Source: Thiohalobacter sp.
Lineage (GTDB): Bacteria > Pseudomonadota > Gammaproteobacteria > DSM-19610
Assembly (NCBI GenBank): GCA_027010005.1
Contig: JALVCM010000485.1
Coordinates: forward strand, 1-6,908
DNA: 6,908 nt
Direction: 5' to 3'
Part shown: positions 1-5,695 of the stretch, piece after piece
Numbering within the stretch: position 1 is the stretch's first letter
Layout: the number at the start of each line of letters is the position of its first letter
Made by a program: the position numbers and the translations under genes
The notes under the pieces: model-generated
What the model was told of the DNA's origin: nothing
Databases searched by the model: none
Seen by the model: the letters and a program-made list of their open reading frames with translations, nothing else

Positions 1-73
1 CCGGCAGGTACAGGCCCTGGTCGATGCGTTCGGTCAGTTGTCGGGCAATGTTTTCGTAGAGTTTGTCCAGAAT
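1..73 (-). CDS. GntR/MocR-family transcriptional regulator, 5' end only
   Basis: The first ~25 codons of a regulator that continues beyond the left edge. The peptide LDKLYENIARQLTERIDQG followed by LYLP matches the first helix of a GntR winged-helix domain, and this style of beginning (LYENIARQLTERI) is usual in MocR/PdxR proteins, which fuse that domain to an aminotransferase-like PLP-binding domain. The C-terminal part lies outside the window, so MocR versus plain GntR is inference from the N-terminus and from the divergent arrangement with a metabolic operon. The start is uncertain: the reading frame has no ATG, GTG or TTG between the stop at 202-200 and the helix. ATT at 73 or CTG at 70, lying 5 or 8 bases after a GAGG, are the only plausible starts unless there is a sequence error. 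It probably autoregulates and controls the phzF operon. Confidence 0.7.
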   Translation of the reverse strand, partial: MLDKLYENIARQLTERIDQGLYLP

Positions 74-95
74 CAGGGCCTCAAGGGATAGGCAC

Positions 96-183
96 GGTAC
101 AGATTGGCCGTTTTTTAACCAGTACAGAGAGTAAAGTTTCTGAAACTGTACCGTTTCATAATTAACAATACTGAATCTGTATT
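96..183. promoter_or_regulatory. Divergent control region with four TACAG/CTGTA boxes
   Basis: The gap between the GntR-type gene and phzF contains GGTACAG (96-102), AGTACAG (121-127), CTGTACC (146-152) and CTGTATT (177-183). The first two boxes are direct repeats 25 bases apart. The last two are their inverted counterparts 31 bases apart, so the set is roughly symmetrical. GGTACAG and CTGTACC are exact reverse complements. MocR regulators often bind repeated boxes of this kind between their own gene and a divergent target, so these are likely operators. CATAAT at 157-162 is a reasonable -10 element for phzF, but no convincing -35 is seen, and TATTCT at 201-206 is an alternative. That the adjacent regulator binds here is inference. 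Confidence 0.6.
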
Positions 184-269
184 GCTTCGAGTGTGCCGGT
201 TATTCTGTGTACCTGTCAATGCTGGTCAGAGGAAAGGTGTCAGCGGCACTGGATTACAGGAGTGAATGA

Positions 270-1076
270 ATGGGTCCGCAAAACAGTTTCCCCCTCTTTC
301 AGGTGGATGCCTTTACGACGAATAAAGCCTTCTCGGGCAACCCCGCGGCGGTTTGCCTGCTGGAGGCGCCGCAGGATGCGGCCTGGATGCAGGCGGTTGC
401 GGCGGAAATGAATCTCAGTGAAACCGCCTTCGTCAGGCCCGTGGATGACGGATTTGAGCTGCGCTGGTTCACGCCAGTGGTCGAGGTGGATTTGTGTGGT
501 CATGCGACCCTGGCAGCAGCGCATGTGTTGTGGGCGCAGGGTGTTGTGAGACCGGGCGAAACGATCGTATTTCAGACCTTGAGCGGGCGCCTGCCGGCAA
601 AACCATCCGGGGACTGGATAGAGCTGGATTTTCCTGAAGAGCCGGTGACCCGTGTGGATGCGCCTGAGGGTTTATTGCCGGCACTGGGAGTGGATCAGGC
701 GAGCGTCTATCGCAATCGCCTCGACTACCTGGTTTCCGTTGCCACGGCAGCCGGGATCCGGGCGCTGGCGCCGGACTTTCCCCGGCTGAAAACCGTCGAC
801 ATGCGCGGTGTGATCGTGACCGCGCCTGCCGATGAGCCTGAGTTTGACCTTGTGTCCCGTTTTTTCGCACCGGCGGCCGGTATCGACGAAGACCCGGTGA
901 CCGGTTCCGCACATTGCGCCCTGTATCCCTTCTGGCGTGAACGACTGAACAAGTCTGAACTGACGGCATACCAGGCATCGAGTCGGGGTGGCCGGATTAA
1001 ACTGTGGGGGCAGGGCGGGCGCGTGACGCTCACAGGACAAGCCGTCACGGTGATGTCTGGTGCTTTGCATGTCTGA
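270..1076 (+). CDS. PhzF-family isomerase/epimerase
   Basis: A 268-residue protein of the PhzF/YddE family, a full-length diaminopimelate-epimerase-like fold. Visible motifs: FQVDAFT near the N-terminus, GNPAAVC at 23-29, NLSETAF at 48-54 with Glu51 at the place of the catalytic Glu of PhzF, CGHAT at 76-80 and DPVTGSAHC at 208-216. In true PhzF the enzyme isomerises trans-2,3-dihydro-3-hydroxyanthranilate in phenazine synthesis. Most family members, such as YddE, have no known substrate, and nothing here suggests phenazine genes. The ATG at 270 is favoured by AGGAG at 258-262, 7 bases upstream. It is the first gene of a rightward operon and overlaps the aminotransferase gene by 8 bases, so the two products may act on the same amino-acid-like compound. 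It is expected to be cytoplasmic. Confidence 0.92.
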   Translation: MGPQNSFPLFQVDAFTTNKAFSGNPAAVCLLEAPQDAAWMQAVAAEMNLSETAFVRPVDDGFELRWFTPVVEVDLCGHATLAAAHVLWAQGVVRPGETIVFQTLSGRLPAKPSGDWIELDFPEEPVTRVDAPEGLLPALGVDQASVYRNRLDYLVSVATAAGIRALAPDFPRLKTVDMRGVIVTAPADEPEFDLVSRFFAPAAGIDEDPVTGSAHCALYPFWRERLNKSELTAYQASSRGGRIKLWGQGGRVTLTGQAVTVMSGALHV

Positions 1077-1944
1077 GCGGGCGCAGTGCTGGATAAACGG
1101 AAGCCGGATGCCGGGCAGTGAGGCGCATATCCCTGTATTCGATCACGGGCTGCTCTATGGTGATGGCGTTTTTGAGGGTATCCGTTTTTATCGGGGGCGC
1201 GCGTTTCGCTTGCAGGCGCATCTGCAGCGCCTGATGGATTCGGCCGCAGTGATCCGGCTGACGGTCCCGTATACACAGGATGAATTGACACAGGCGGTTG
1301 CCGAACTCATCGAGGCCTTTGCAGAACCGGACGGTTATCTCCGGCTCATTGTGACCCGCGGCGCCGGCCCGCTGGGGCTGGACCCGGATAGCTGCACACA
1401 ACCCACAGTTATTATCATTGCGGATCGACTGTCGATGATCGATGCGAAGCAACGCCAGCAGGGCGCTCATGTGATCATCGCGTCCACTCGTCGCCTGCCC
1501 GCAGACGGACTCGATGGTCGCATCAAAAGCCTCAATTACCTGAACAACATACTGGCGAGGATAGAGGCCAATCAGGCGGGTGCCGATGAGGCGATCCTGC
1601 TGAATCAGAACGGTTACGTTGCCGAAGGCAGTGCGGACAATATTTTTGTGGTGCGTGACGGGCATCTCCTGACGCCACGCCCTGTAGATGGCGCCTTGCA
1701 AGGGATTACCCGGGGCGTGGTGATGGAGCTTGCTGCAGAAAGGGAGATCCCGGTAACGGCCTGTGCGTTGACCGCTTATGATCTCTACACCGCAGATGAA
1801 TGCTTCCTGACCGGTACCGGTGCAGAACTGATTCCTGTCCGTGACGTGGATGGACGCCCGCTAAAGCATTGTCCCGGACCGGTCTTCTCTCGCTTGTCAC
1901 ATGCATTCAGCGAGCTGATTGCCATGGAGTCACAAACCCGATGA
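1069..1944 (+). CDS. Class IV PLP-dependent aminotransferase, branched-chain (IlvE) type
   Basis: A 291-residue fold-type IV aminotransferase. The N-terminal PVFDHGLLYGDGVFEGIRFY block (22-41), the PLP-binding lysine in RIKSLNYLNN (Lys153), the EGSADNIF motif whose Glu186 should contact the pyridine nitrogen of PLP, a GITR phosphate-binding motif and the C-terminal TGTGAELIPV are all present. These resemble branched-chain aminotransferases more than D-amino-acid aminotransferase or aminodeoxychorismate lyase, but substrate cannot be fixed from sequence. The ATG at 1069 lies inside the end of phzF. A GTG at 1060 is possible but gives only three extra residues and has no better ribosome binding site. 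The short overlap suggests translational coupling. Its own stop overlaps the start of a broken VOC gene as ATGA. Placement with PhzF suggests a role in a specialised amino-acid pathway, not housekeeping valine/leucine synthesis. Confidence 0.88.
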   Translation: MSERAQCWINGSRMPGSEAHIPVFDHGLLYGDGVFEGIRFYRGRAFRLQAHLQRLMDSAAVIRLTVPYTQDELTQAVAELIEAFAEPDGYLRLIVTRGAGPLGLDPDSCTQPTVIIIADRLSMIDAKQRQQGAHVIIASTRRLPADGLDGRIKSLNYLNNILARIEANQAGADEAILLNQNGYVAEGSADNIFVVRDGHLLTPRPVDGALQGITRGVVMELAAEREIPVTACALTAYDLYTADECFLTGTGAELIPVRDVDGRPLKHCPGPVFSRLSHAFSELIAMESQTR

Positions 1945-2079
1945 TTCAACCCAGAGCGATCGATCATATCTGTTTATGGGTGCGTTCTCTGGCAGAATCC
2001 CGTGGCTATTATGAGACTGTCTTTGTGTGAATGGAAAGATCCGGACGGTATACGACTGGAATGTATTGAGCATATCTGA
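1941..2079 (+). pseudogene. Glyoxalase/VOC-family gene remnant with internal deletion
   Basis: ATG at 1941 overlaps the aminotransferase stop (ATGA) and opens a 29-codon frame ending at TGA 2028-2030. Its peptide, beginning MIQPRAIDHICLWVRSLAES and ending YYETVFV, is the first strand-helix unit of a glyoxalase/bleomycin-resistance/dioxygenase (VOC) protein. Directly after it, in another frame from 2029, lie the codons for EWKDPDGIRLECIEHI and a TGA at 2077-2079. That is a typical C-terminal end of the same family (DPDGxxLE). The central part is missing, roughly 70-80 residues judging by the usual ~120-residue length, and the two ends are out of frame. So this is the scar of a deletion in the third gene of the operon. 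No obvious direct repeat marks the junction near 2019-2030. The short peptide may still be translated. Confidence 0.8.
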
Positions 2080-2089
2080 TGAGGCGGCT

Positions 2090-2560
2090 ATGAAACCTGT
2101 ACCAATCCCTGCAGACTCGATCCCTGTGCCGGAAAAGAAAACGATTTATCCGCAACCGTTCGCGGCGTTGGTGGAAGGCAGAGTGAAGCGAAAACCCGGT
2201 GATTACTTCGGGCTGAACAACTTTGGCGTCAACCTGACTGAACTTGCTCCCGGCGCGATTTCTGCGCTGCTTCACCATCACTCGAGGCAGGATGAATTTG
2301 TCTATATTCTGGAAGGGACACCTACCCTGATACTCGGGCAAGATGAGTATGTGCTTAGCCCCGGTGATTGCTATGGCTTCAGGGCCGGTATGGGCATCGC
2401 TTCCCAGCTTGTCAATCGGTCGTCGGCGCTCGTGACATATATTGAAATTGGCGATCGCAGCATCGGTGACAAAGTGGAATACCCGGATGACGATCTCAGA
2501 GCGGTTCAATCAGCCAATGGTCAATGGCAGTTTACACACAAGGATGGTCGACCCTGGTAA
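2090..2560 (+). CDS. Small single-domain cupin protein (COG3837-like)
   Basis: A 156-residue cytoplasmic cupin resembling the uncharacterised COG3837 group, whose members have NFGVNL before the barrel and end in THKDGxPW. Cupin motif 1 is complete: Gly55, His62, His64, Glu69 and Gly76 fit the G-HxH-E-G pattern. In motif 2 (92-109, ending LVNRS) the position that normally carries the fourth metal ligand, four residues before Asn109, is Ser105 (codon TCC at 2402). Metal binding may therefore be weakened or changed. I chose ATG 2090 because GAGG at 2081-2084 precedes it by 5 bases and the family's N-terminus begins about here. A GTG at 2027 in the same frame would read through the VOC remnant. 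It is the last gene of the rightward operon. Substrate is unknown: an isomerase, dioxygenase or binding role are all possible. Confidence 0.85.
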   Translation: MKPVPIPADSIPVPEKKTIYPQPFAALVEGRVKRKPGDYFGLNNFGVNLTELAPGAISALLHHHSRQDEFVYILEGTPTLILGQDEYVLSPGDCYGFRAGMGIASQLVNRSSALVTYIEIGDRSIGDKVEYPDDDLRAVQSANGQWQFTHKDGRPW

Positions 2561-2570
2561 AAGTGCTGCC

Positions 2571-3239
2571 TCAGGTATGCGCAGAAGGAAAATACTGAAG
2601 AGCGCGCAATGCCATTACGATATCCTCCGTTTCGGCGCGAGCGCGGTAGTCGGGATCGATGTGCGCCCAGGTGATCTTACCGTAGCCGTCTATCACATAA
2701 GTGGCCGGCAACGGAATTCGGTTGACGGTATCGCCTTCCCGATTTCCTTGCGGCAGGCCGACACTGGCAAGCACCTCGACATGTTTTGCCGGCATGTCGA
2801 ATGCCAGGCCGTATCGTGCGGCAACCTGGCAGCCTTCATCGCTCAGGACCTCGAATGCCAGTGCATTTTTGTGACGCGTGGCCGATGCATGATCGGGCAT
2901 TTGTGGCGATATGGCGATCAGCGATGCTCCTGCCGCCTGAAATTCAGCAAGTGAATTCTGGTAGGCGCGCAGTGCCAGATTACAGTAGGGACACCAGTCA
3001 CCACGGTAAAATACCAGCACCACGGGTCCTTGTGAAAGGACCTGGCTCAGACTTACCGAAGTGCCCGTTGCCGAAGGCAAACGAAAATCCGGTGCTTTAT
3101 CACCGACCGACAGGCAGCGTTGTTCGACACCGGCAGCCATGATTTCATCCCGACCGGCATCTAGATCCTCAACCAGCTTGTCCGGTAACTCTTTTTTCAG
3201 CGCATCCCATAACGCATCGGCCTGCTTTTGTATTGTCAT
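2571..3239 (-). CDS. Cytoplasmic peroxiredoxin-like protein (AhpC/TSA, PRX-like2 type)
   Basis: A 222-residue thioredoxin-fold protein. After a helical N-terminal segment of ~40 residues come the SVGDKAPDFRLP entry strand (44-55), then GPVVLVFYRGDWCPYCNL (71-88) with Cys83 and Cys86, then SPQMPD, FEVLSD and a C-terminal PATYVIDGYGKI strand. The RGxWCPYC active site is that of the AhpC/TSA 'peroxiredoxin-like' group, in which the first Cys is expected to attack peroxide and the second to resolve it or exchange with a thiol. There is no signal peptide, so it should be cytosolic. Start ATG 3239 lies 7 bases after the stop of the exported paralogue. No good Shine-Dalgarno is visible, so translation is probably coupled. 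It is the last gene of the leftward operon. Exact activity (peroxidase or disulfide reductase) is not settled by sequence. Confidence 0.87.
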   Translation of the reverse strand: MTIQKQADALWDALKKELPDKLVEDLDAGRDEIMAAGVEQRCLSVGDKAPDFRLPSATGTSVSLSQVLSQGPVVLVFYRGDWCPYCNLALRAYQNSLAEFQAAGASLIAISPQMPDHASATRHKNALAFEVLSDEGCQVAARYGLAFDMPAKHVEVLASVGLPQGNREGDTVNRIPLPATYVIDGYGKITWAHIDPDYRARAETEDIVMALRALQYFPSAHT

Positions 3240-3246
3240 GGTGTGG

Positions 3247-4029
3247 TTAGTGCTTTTTTGCCAGCGGTTTCAGAGCAGCGAGAATATCGGCCGGTTCCAT
3301 GCGTTTTTTGTAGTCGGTGTCTGCATACGCAGCGCGTATGGTGCCGTCACGGTCGATGATGAACGTTCCCGGTACCGGCAGGCCGCGTCGCCCCGGGCCG
3401 TTGAATGTGGTGATATCCAGGCCGAAGCTGTGTTTATAGGCATTATCCAGTTTGTCTGAAACTTCCCAGTACAGATGGTACGATTTCACCACCCGGTCAT
3501 CGAGGTCACTCAGAATCTCGAAAGGAAAACCGTCCTTCTCGATCTGGCCAAGCGATTTGTCCGGCATTTGCGGTGTTACTGCGATCAGGGTTGCCCCGTA
3601 TTGCGTCATTTCAGGCAAGGTGTCTTTCAGTGTATGCAGCTGAAGGTTGCAATAGGGGCACCAGGCGCCGCGGTAAAAGACCAGTACGACCGGTCCCTTT
3701 TTCAATTGATCGCTGAGTCGAATGGTTTTCCCGTAGGGATCCTTCAACGCGAAGTCAGGCGCTTTTTCACCGACCTTGAGTCCGGGCTGCGGCATGTCGG
3801 CGGCAAGCTGTGAGGCGGCCTGATTCATGACATCGAGGTCCGGTTTTTCCACCTTGAGGGCGTTTTCACCGGTATACAGTTTTTTCTCCAGCTGCTGGAC
3901 CTGTTCGGCATAGTTCGGAATAGCCGTTGCACCGTCTGCGGCATGGCTGAGCTGTAGGGGCGCAAGGGACAAGGCCGTTGCGAGACTGACGGATAACAGG
4001 TGGTGTTGCATGAAAGTGGTTTGTGTCAT
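3247..4029 (-). CDS. Exported (periplasmic) peroxiredoxin-like protein
   Basis: A 260-residue AhpC/TSA-family protein with a likely secretion signal. It has a hydrophobic stretch at about residues 11-27 (LLSVSLATALSLAPLQL) and a probable cleavage after SHA at 28-30. The mature part has a helical region, then KVGEKAPDFAL (85-95), GPVVLVFYRGAWCPYCNL (112-129) with Cys124 and Cys127, TPQMPDKS, FEILSD and VPGTFIIDRDG. The core is clearly paralogous to the next gene downstream, including the WCPYCN active site. ATG 4029 is chosen because GGAG lies about 9 bases upstream. ATG 4104 and 4068 are in frame but lack ribosome binding sites, and 4104 would overlap the previous gene. The n-region after this start has no Lys or Arg, only His, which is unusual for a signal peptide. 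The 4068 start would add RRK. Likely role: peroxide or thiol-disulfide chemistry in the periplasm. Confidence 0.85.
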   Translation of the reverse strand: MTQTTFMQHHLLSVSLATALSLAPLQLSHAADGATAIPNYAEQVQQLEKKLYTGENALKVEKPDLDVMNQAASQLAADMPQPGLKVGEKAPDFALKDPYGKTIRLSDQLKKGPVVLVFYRGAWCPYCNLQLHTLKDTLPEMTQYGATLIAVTPQMPDKSLGQIEKDGFPFEILSDLDDRVVKSYHLYWEVSDKLDNAYKHSFGLDITTFNGPGRRGLPVPGTFIIDRDGTIRAAYADTDYKKRMEPADILAALKPLAKKH

Positions 4030-4075
4030 GGCTTTTCTCCTGAAAGTATTCGGGATGGGTGAATGCATTGCACGG

Positions 4076-4945
4076 TTATTGTGTTGTGTATAGCTGAACA
4101 ACACGGCTGATGTTGGCGTTACCCAGTGATCGGTCGACCGCCTGGCGGTAGACGGCCTGGGCCGCCGCAGACAAAGGCGTACGGGTCGCGGCGGATTCTG
4201 TGAGTGAGGTCAGGTAACCGAAGTCTTTTTCCACCAGGTCAATGGGGAACAGCGGGGCAAACGTGTGCGAAGCCATGAGTTGCCCCATAACTTTCATCGC
4301 CGGGCTGGTTGTCGGGAGCGCGTTGAGCCACTCCACACAGTGCGTGATCTCCATGCCCTGCTTTTCGAGCAGACCGAGGATTTCACCCAGCGCTGCCGTT
4401 TGAATACCGAACAGTGCATTGACCGCCAGCTTAAAGGTCGCCCCCGAGCCTGCCGGGCCGATGTGGTGGATCGCCGAGCTTAGTGTCATCAACGTTTCAC
4501 TCACCCGCTCCAGCACAGCGGCATCGCCGCCGACAAAATAGATGAGCTGCCCGGCTTCCGCCTGTGGACGGGATCCCGCTATAGGGGCATCCAGAAAGGC
4601 GGCACCACGGGTACTGACCCGTTCGTTCAGTTCGCGGACCCAGGCCGGTGTCAGGGTGCTGGATTCGATGGCGACCGTTTGTGGGGAAAGGCTTTGCAAA
4701 GCACCGGTGGCCTCATCCAGCCACACGGCTCGCGAGGCTTCGTCATCGGTCACCATGGCGATGACAAGGTCGGCTTCCCGTGCGGCTTCCCGCGGCGTGT
4801 CCGCCTGAATGGCGCCTTTTTCGATCAGGGGCCGGGCACGTTCCGCTGTGCGGTTAAAAACAGTGACGCTGTGTCCCGCGTCGAGCAGTCTTGCAGCGAT
4901 CCGCGAGCCCATGGCGCCCAGGCCCAGTACGGCAATTCGAGTCAT
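4076..4945 (-). CDS. NAD(P)-dependent 3-hydroxyisobutyrate-dehydrogenase-family oxidoreductase
   Basis: A 289-residue beta-hydroxyacid dehydrogenase, full length for the family. The N-terminal Rossmann fold begins IAVLGLGAMG with Gly8, Gly10 and Gly13. The second strand ends FNRT (30-33), and an Arg right after Asn here is typical of NADP preference. The substrate signature DAPIAGSRPQAEAGQL (119-134) and the helix GATFKLAVN with the expected catalytic Lys172 and Asn176 are intact. Members reduce or oxidise small beta-hydroxyacids and aldehydes (3-hydroxyisobutyrate, tartronate semialdehyde, glyoxylate/succinic semialdehyde). A glyoxylate/succinic-semialdehyde-reductase-like aldehyde-detoxifying role fits the redox operon, but this is inference. 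Start ATG 4945 has GAGGAG about 9 bases upstream. It lies 25 bases after azoR and 46 before the exported peroxiredoxin gene. Confidence 0.88.
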   Translation of the reverse strand: MTRIAVLGLGAMGSRIAARLLDAGHSVTVFNRTAERARPLIEKGAIQADTPREAAREADLVIAMVTDDEASRAVWLDEATGALQSLSPQTVAIESSTLTPAWVRELNERVSTRGAAFLDAPIAGSRPQAEAGQLIYFVGGDAAVLERVSETLMTLSSAIHHIGPAGSGATFKLAVNALFGIQTAALGEILGLLEKQGMEITHCVEWLNALPTTSPAMKVMGQLMASHTFAPLFPIDLVEKDFGYLTSLTESAATRTPLSAAAQAVYRQAVDRSLGNANISRVVQLYTTQ

Positions 4946-4970
4946 TATTCGAATCTCCTCGCAGCCTGTT

Positions 4971-5594
4971 TCAGGCCGTTTTCAGAATATAGTGATCGAT
5001 CGCTTCACGGGCAGCGCGTTTGCTGTTTTCCATCGCCGCCTCGTCTGTCGTGGTGCCTTCTATTGAAACGAAATGGCTGTCGGTGATGCCAAGAAATCCC
5101 AGCAGGGTGCGCAGGTAAGGGTCCAGGTAATTGAAGGCCGACATGGCCGGGTTGGAAAACACCGCGCCGGTGGCTGTCACGACAACAGCGCGTTTACCCT
5201 GCACCAGGCCGGTAAATCCTGTGTCAGGATCGAAGTTAAATGTATAACCGATGCGTACAATCTGATCGACCCAGGCCTTCAGCACAGAAGGCAGCGAGAA
5301 GTTGTACATGGGGGTGCTGATCAGCAGGAGGTCTGACGACATCAGCTCCTCGATCAGTTGATCGGACAGGGCCGTGGCGGTTTTCAGGCCGGCGTCGTGT
5401 TCTGACGCGGGGGTGTAAAACCCGCTGATGGTGGCATCTTCGATGTGCGGCACTGGATCGCGCAGGAGATTTCTGGCCACCACCTCGTCGTCGGGATGTT
5501 GTTGCAGCCACCGGGTCTGGAAATAGTCAGCAATTTCCCGGGAGTGGGAGCCGTGCAGCCGGGCACTCGCATCGATACGCAGCAGTCTTGCCAT
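4971..5594 (-). CDS. azoR: FMN-dependent NADH:quinone/azo oxidoreductase (AzoR/AcpD family)
   Basis: A 207-residue flavodoxin-like protein, the usual length for AzoR. The N-terminal LLRIDASARLHGSHSR (4-19) forms the FMN phosphate loop (SxRxxxSxS-like). STPMYNFSLPSVLKAWVDQI (93-112) is the family FMN-binding block, and YTFNFDPDTGFTGLVQGK followed by a VVVTATGA strand is also characteristic. AzoR uses NADH to reduce quinones by two electrons, and azo dyes, avoiding semiquinone radicals. In E. coli it protects against thiol-specific stress by quinones. Start ATG 5594 has GAGG 7 bases upstream. It is the first gene of a four-gene leftward operon and is divergent from a LysR regulator, an arrangement common for quinone-responsive reductases. 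The gene symbol is by family similarity and not proof of orthology. Confidence 0.9.
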   Translation of the reverse strand: MARLLRIDASARLHGSHSREIADYFQTRWLQQHPDDEVVARNLLRDPVPHIEDATISGFYTPASEHDAGLKTATALSDQLIEELMSSDLLLISTPMYNFSLPSVLKAWVDQIVRIGYTFNFDPDTGFTGLVQGKRAVVVTATGAVFSNPAMSAFNYLDPYLRTLLGFLGITDSHFVSIEGTTTDEAAMENSKRAAREAIDHYILKTA

Positions 5595-5626
5595 GATGTG
5601 TCCTCGTCGTTAATGAGCGTGAGGCA

Positions 5627-5638
5627 AGCCTATAGGCT
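5627..5638. promoter_or_regulatory. Perfect 12-base palindrome, candidate LysR operator
   Basis: AGCCTATAGGCT is an exact palindrome about 33 bases upstream of the azoR start and 57 bases upstream of the lysR ATG. On the minus strand its TATAGG could itself be the azoR -10 element, so a regulator bound here would directly affect azoR transcription. LysR-type proteins bind dyad-symmetric sites, usually a T-N11-A motif, in exactly such divergent gaps. I see no consensus -35 for azoR, which fits a promoter that needs an activator. Binding by the neighbouring LysR is inference. Confidence 0.5.
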
Positions 5639-5682
5639 GTCTGAGTGCGCATAAATACCCTGTTGTGGAATGGATTGTTGCG

Positions 5683-5695
5683 TATACTGCACGAA
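5683..5695 (+). promoter_or_regulatory. Putative -10 element of lysR, possibly leaderless transcript
   Basis: TATACT at 5683-5688 matches the -10 consensus at five of six bases and ends six bases before the lysR ATG at 5695. A start site 6-7 bases after it would fall on or next to the A of that ATG. No Shine-Dalgarno precedes the ATG, which fits a leaderless message. No clear -35 is visible at the right distance, so support is moderate. Confidence 0.4.

Noticed and set aside
270..1076. Phenazine biosynthesis cluster suggested by PhzF
   Set aside because: No other phenazine gene is present; the PhzF family is broad and mostly unrelated to phenazines.
469..1291. Minus-strand open frames of 169, 132 and 188 codons opposite phzF
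   Set aside because: All are antisense to a protein with intact PhzF motifs; their translations are low-complexity Arg/Pro/Ser-rich, as shadow frames are.
1045..1701. Minus-strand open frame of 218 codons antisense to the aminotransferase gene
   Set aside because: It lies wholly across the phzF end and the well-supported aminotransferase gene, has no family-like motifs, and is rich in residues expected from reading a GC-rich gene backwards.
2027..2089. Longer cupin start at GTG 2027
   Set aside because: The extra 21 residues are the out-of-frame reading of the VOC C-terminal remnant, and ATG 2090 has the better ribosome binding site.
2451..2458. GCGATCGC octamer palindrome inside the cupin gene
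   Set aside because: It occurs once, inside coding sequence, with no sign of a repeat family.
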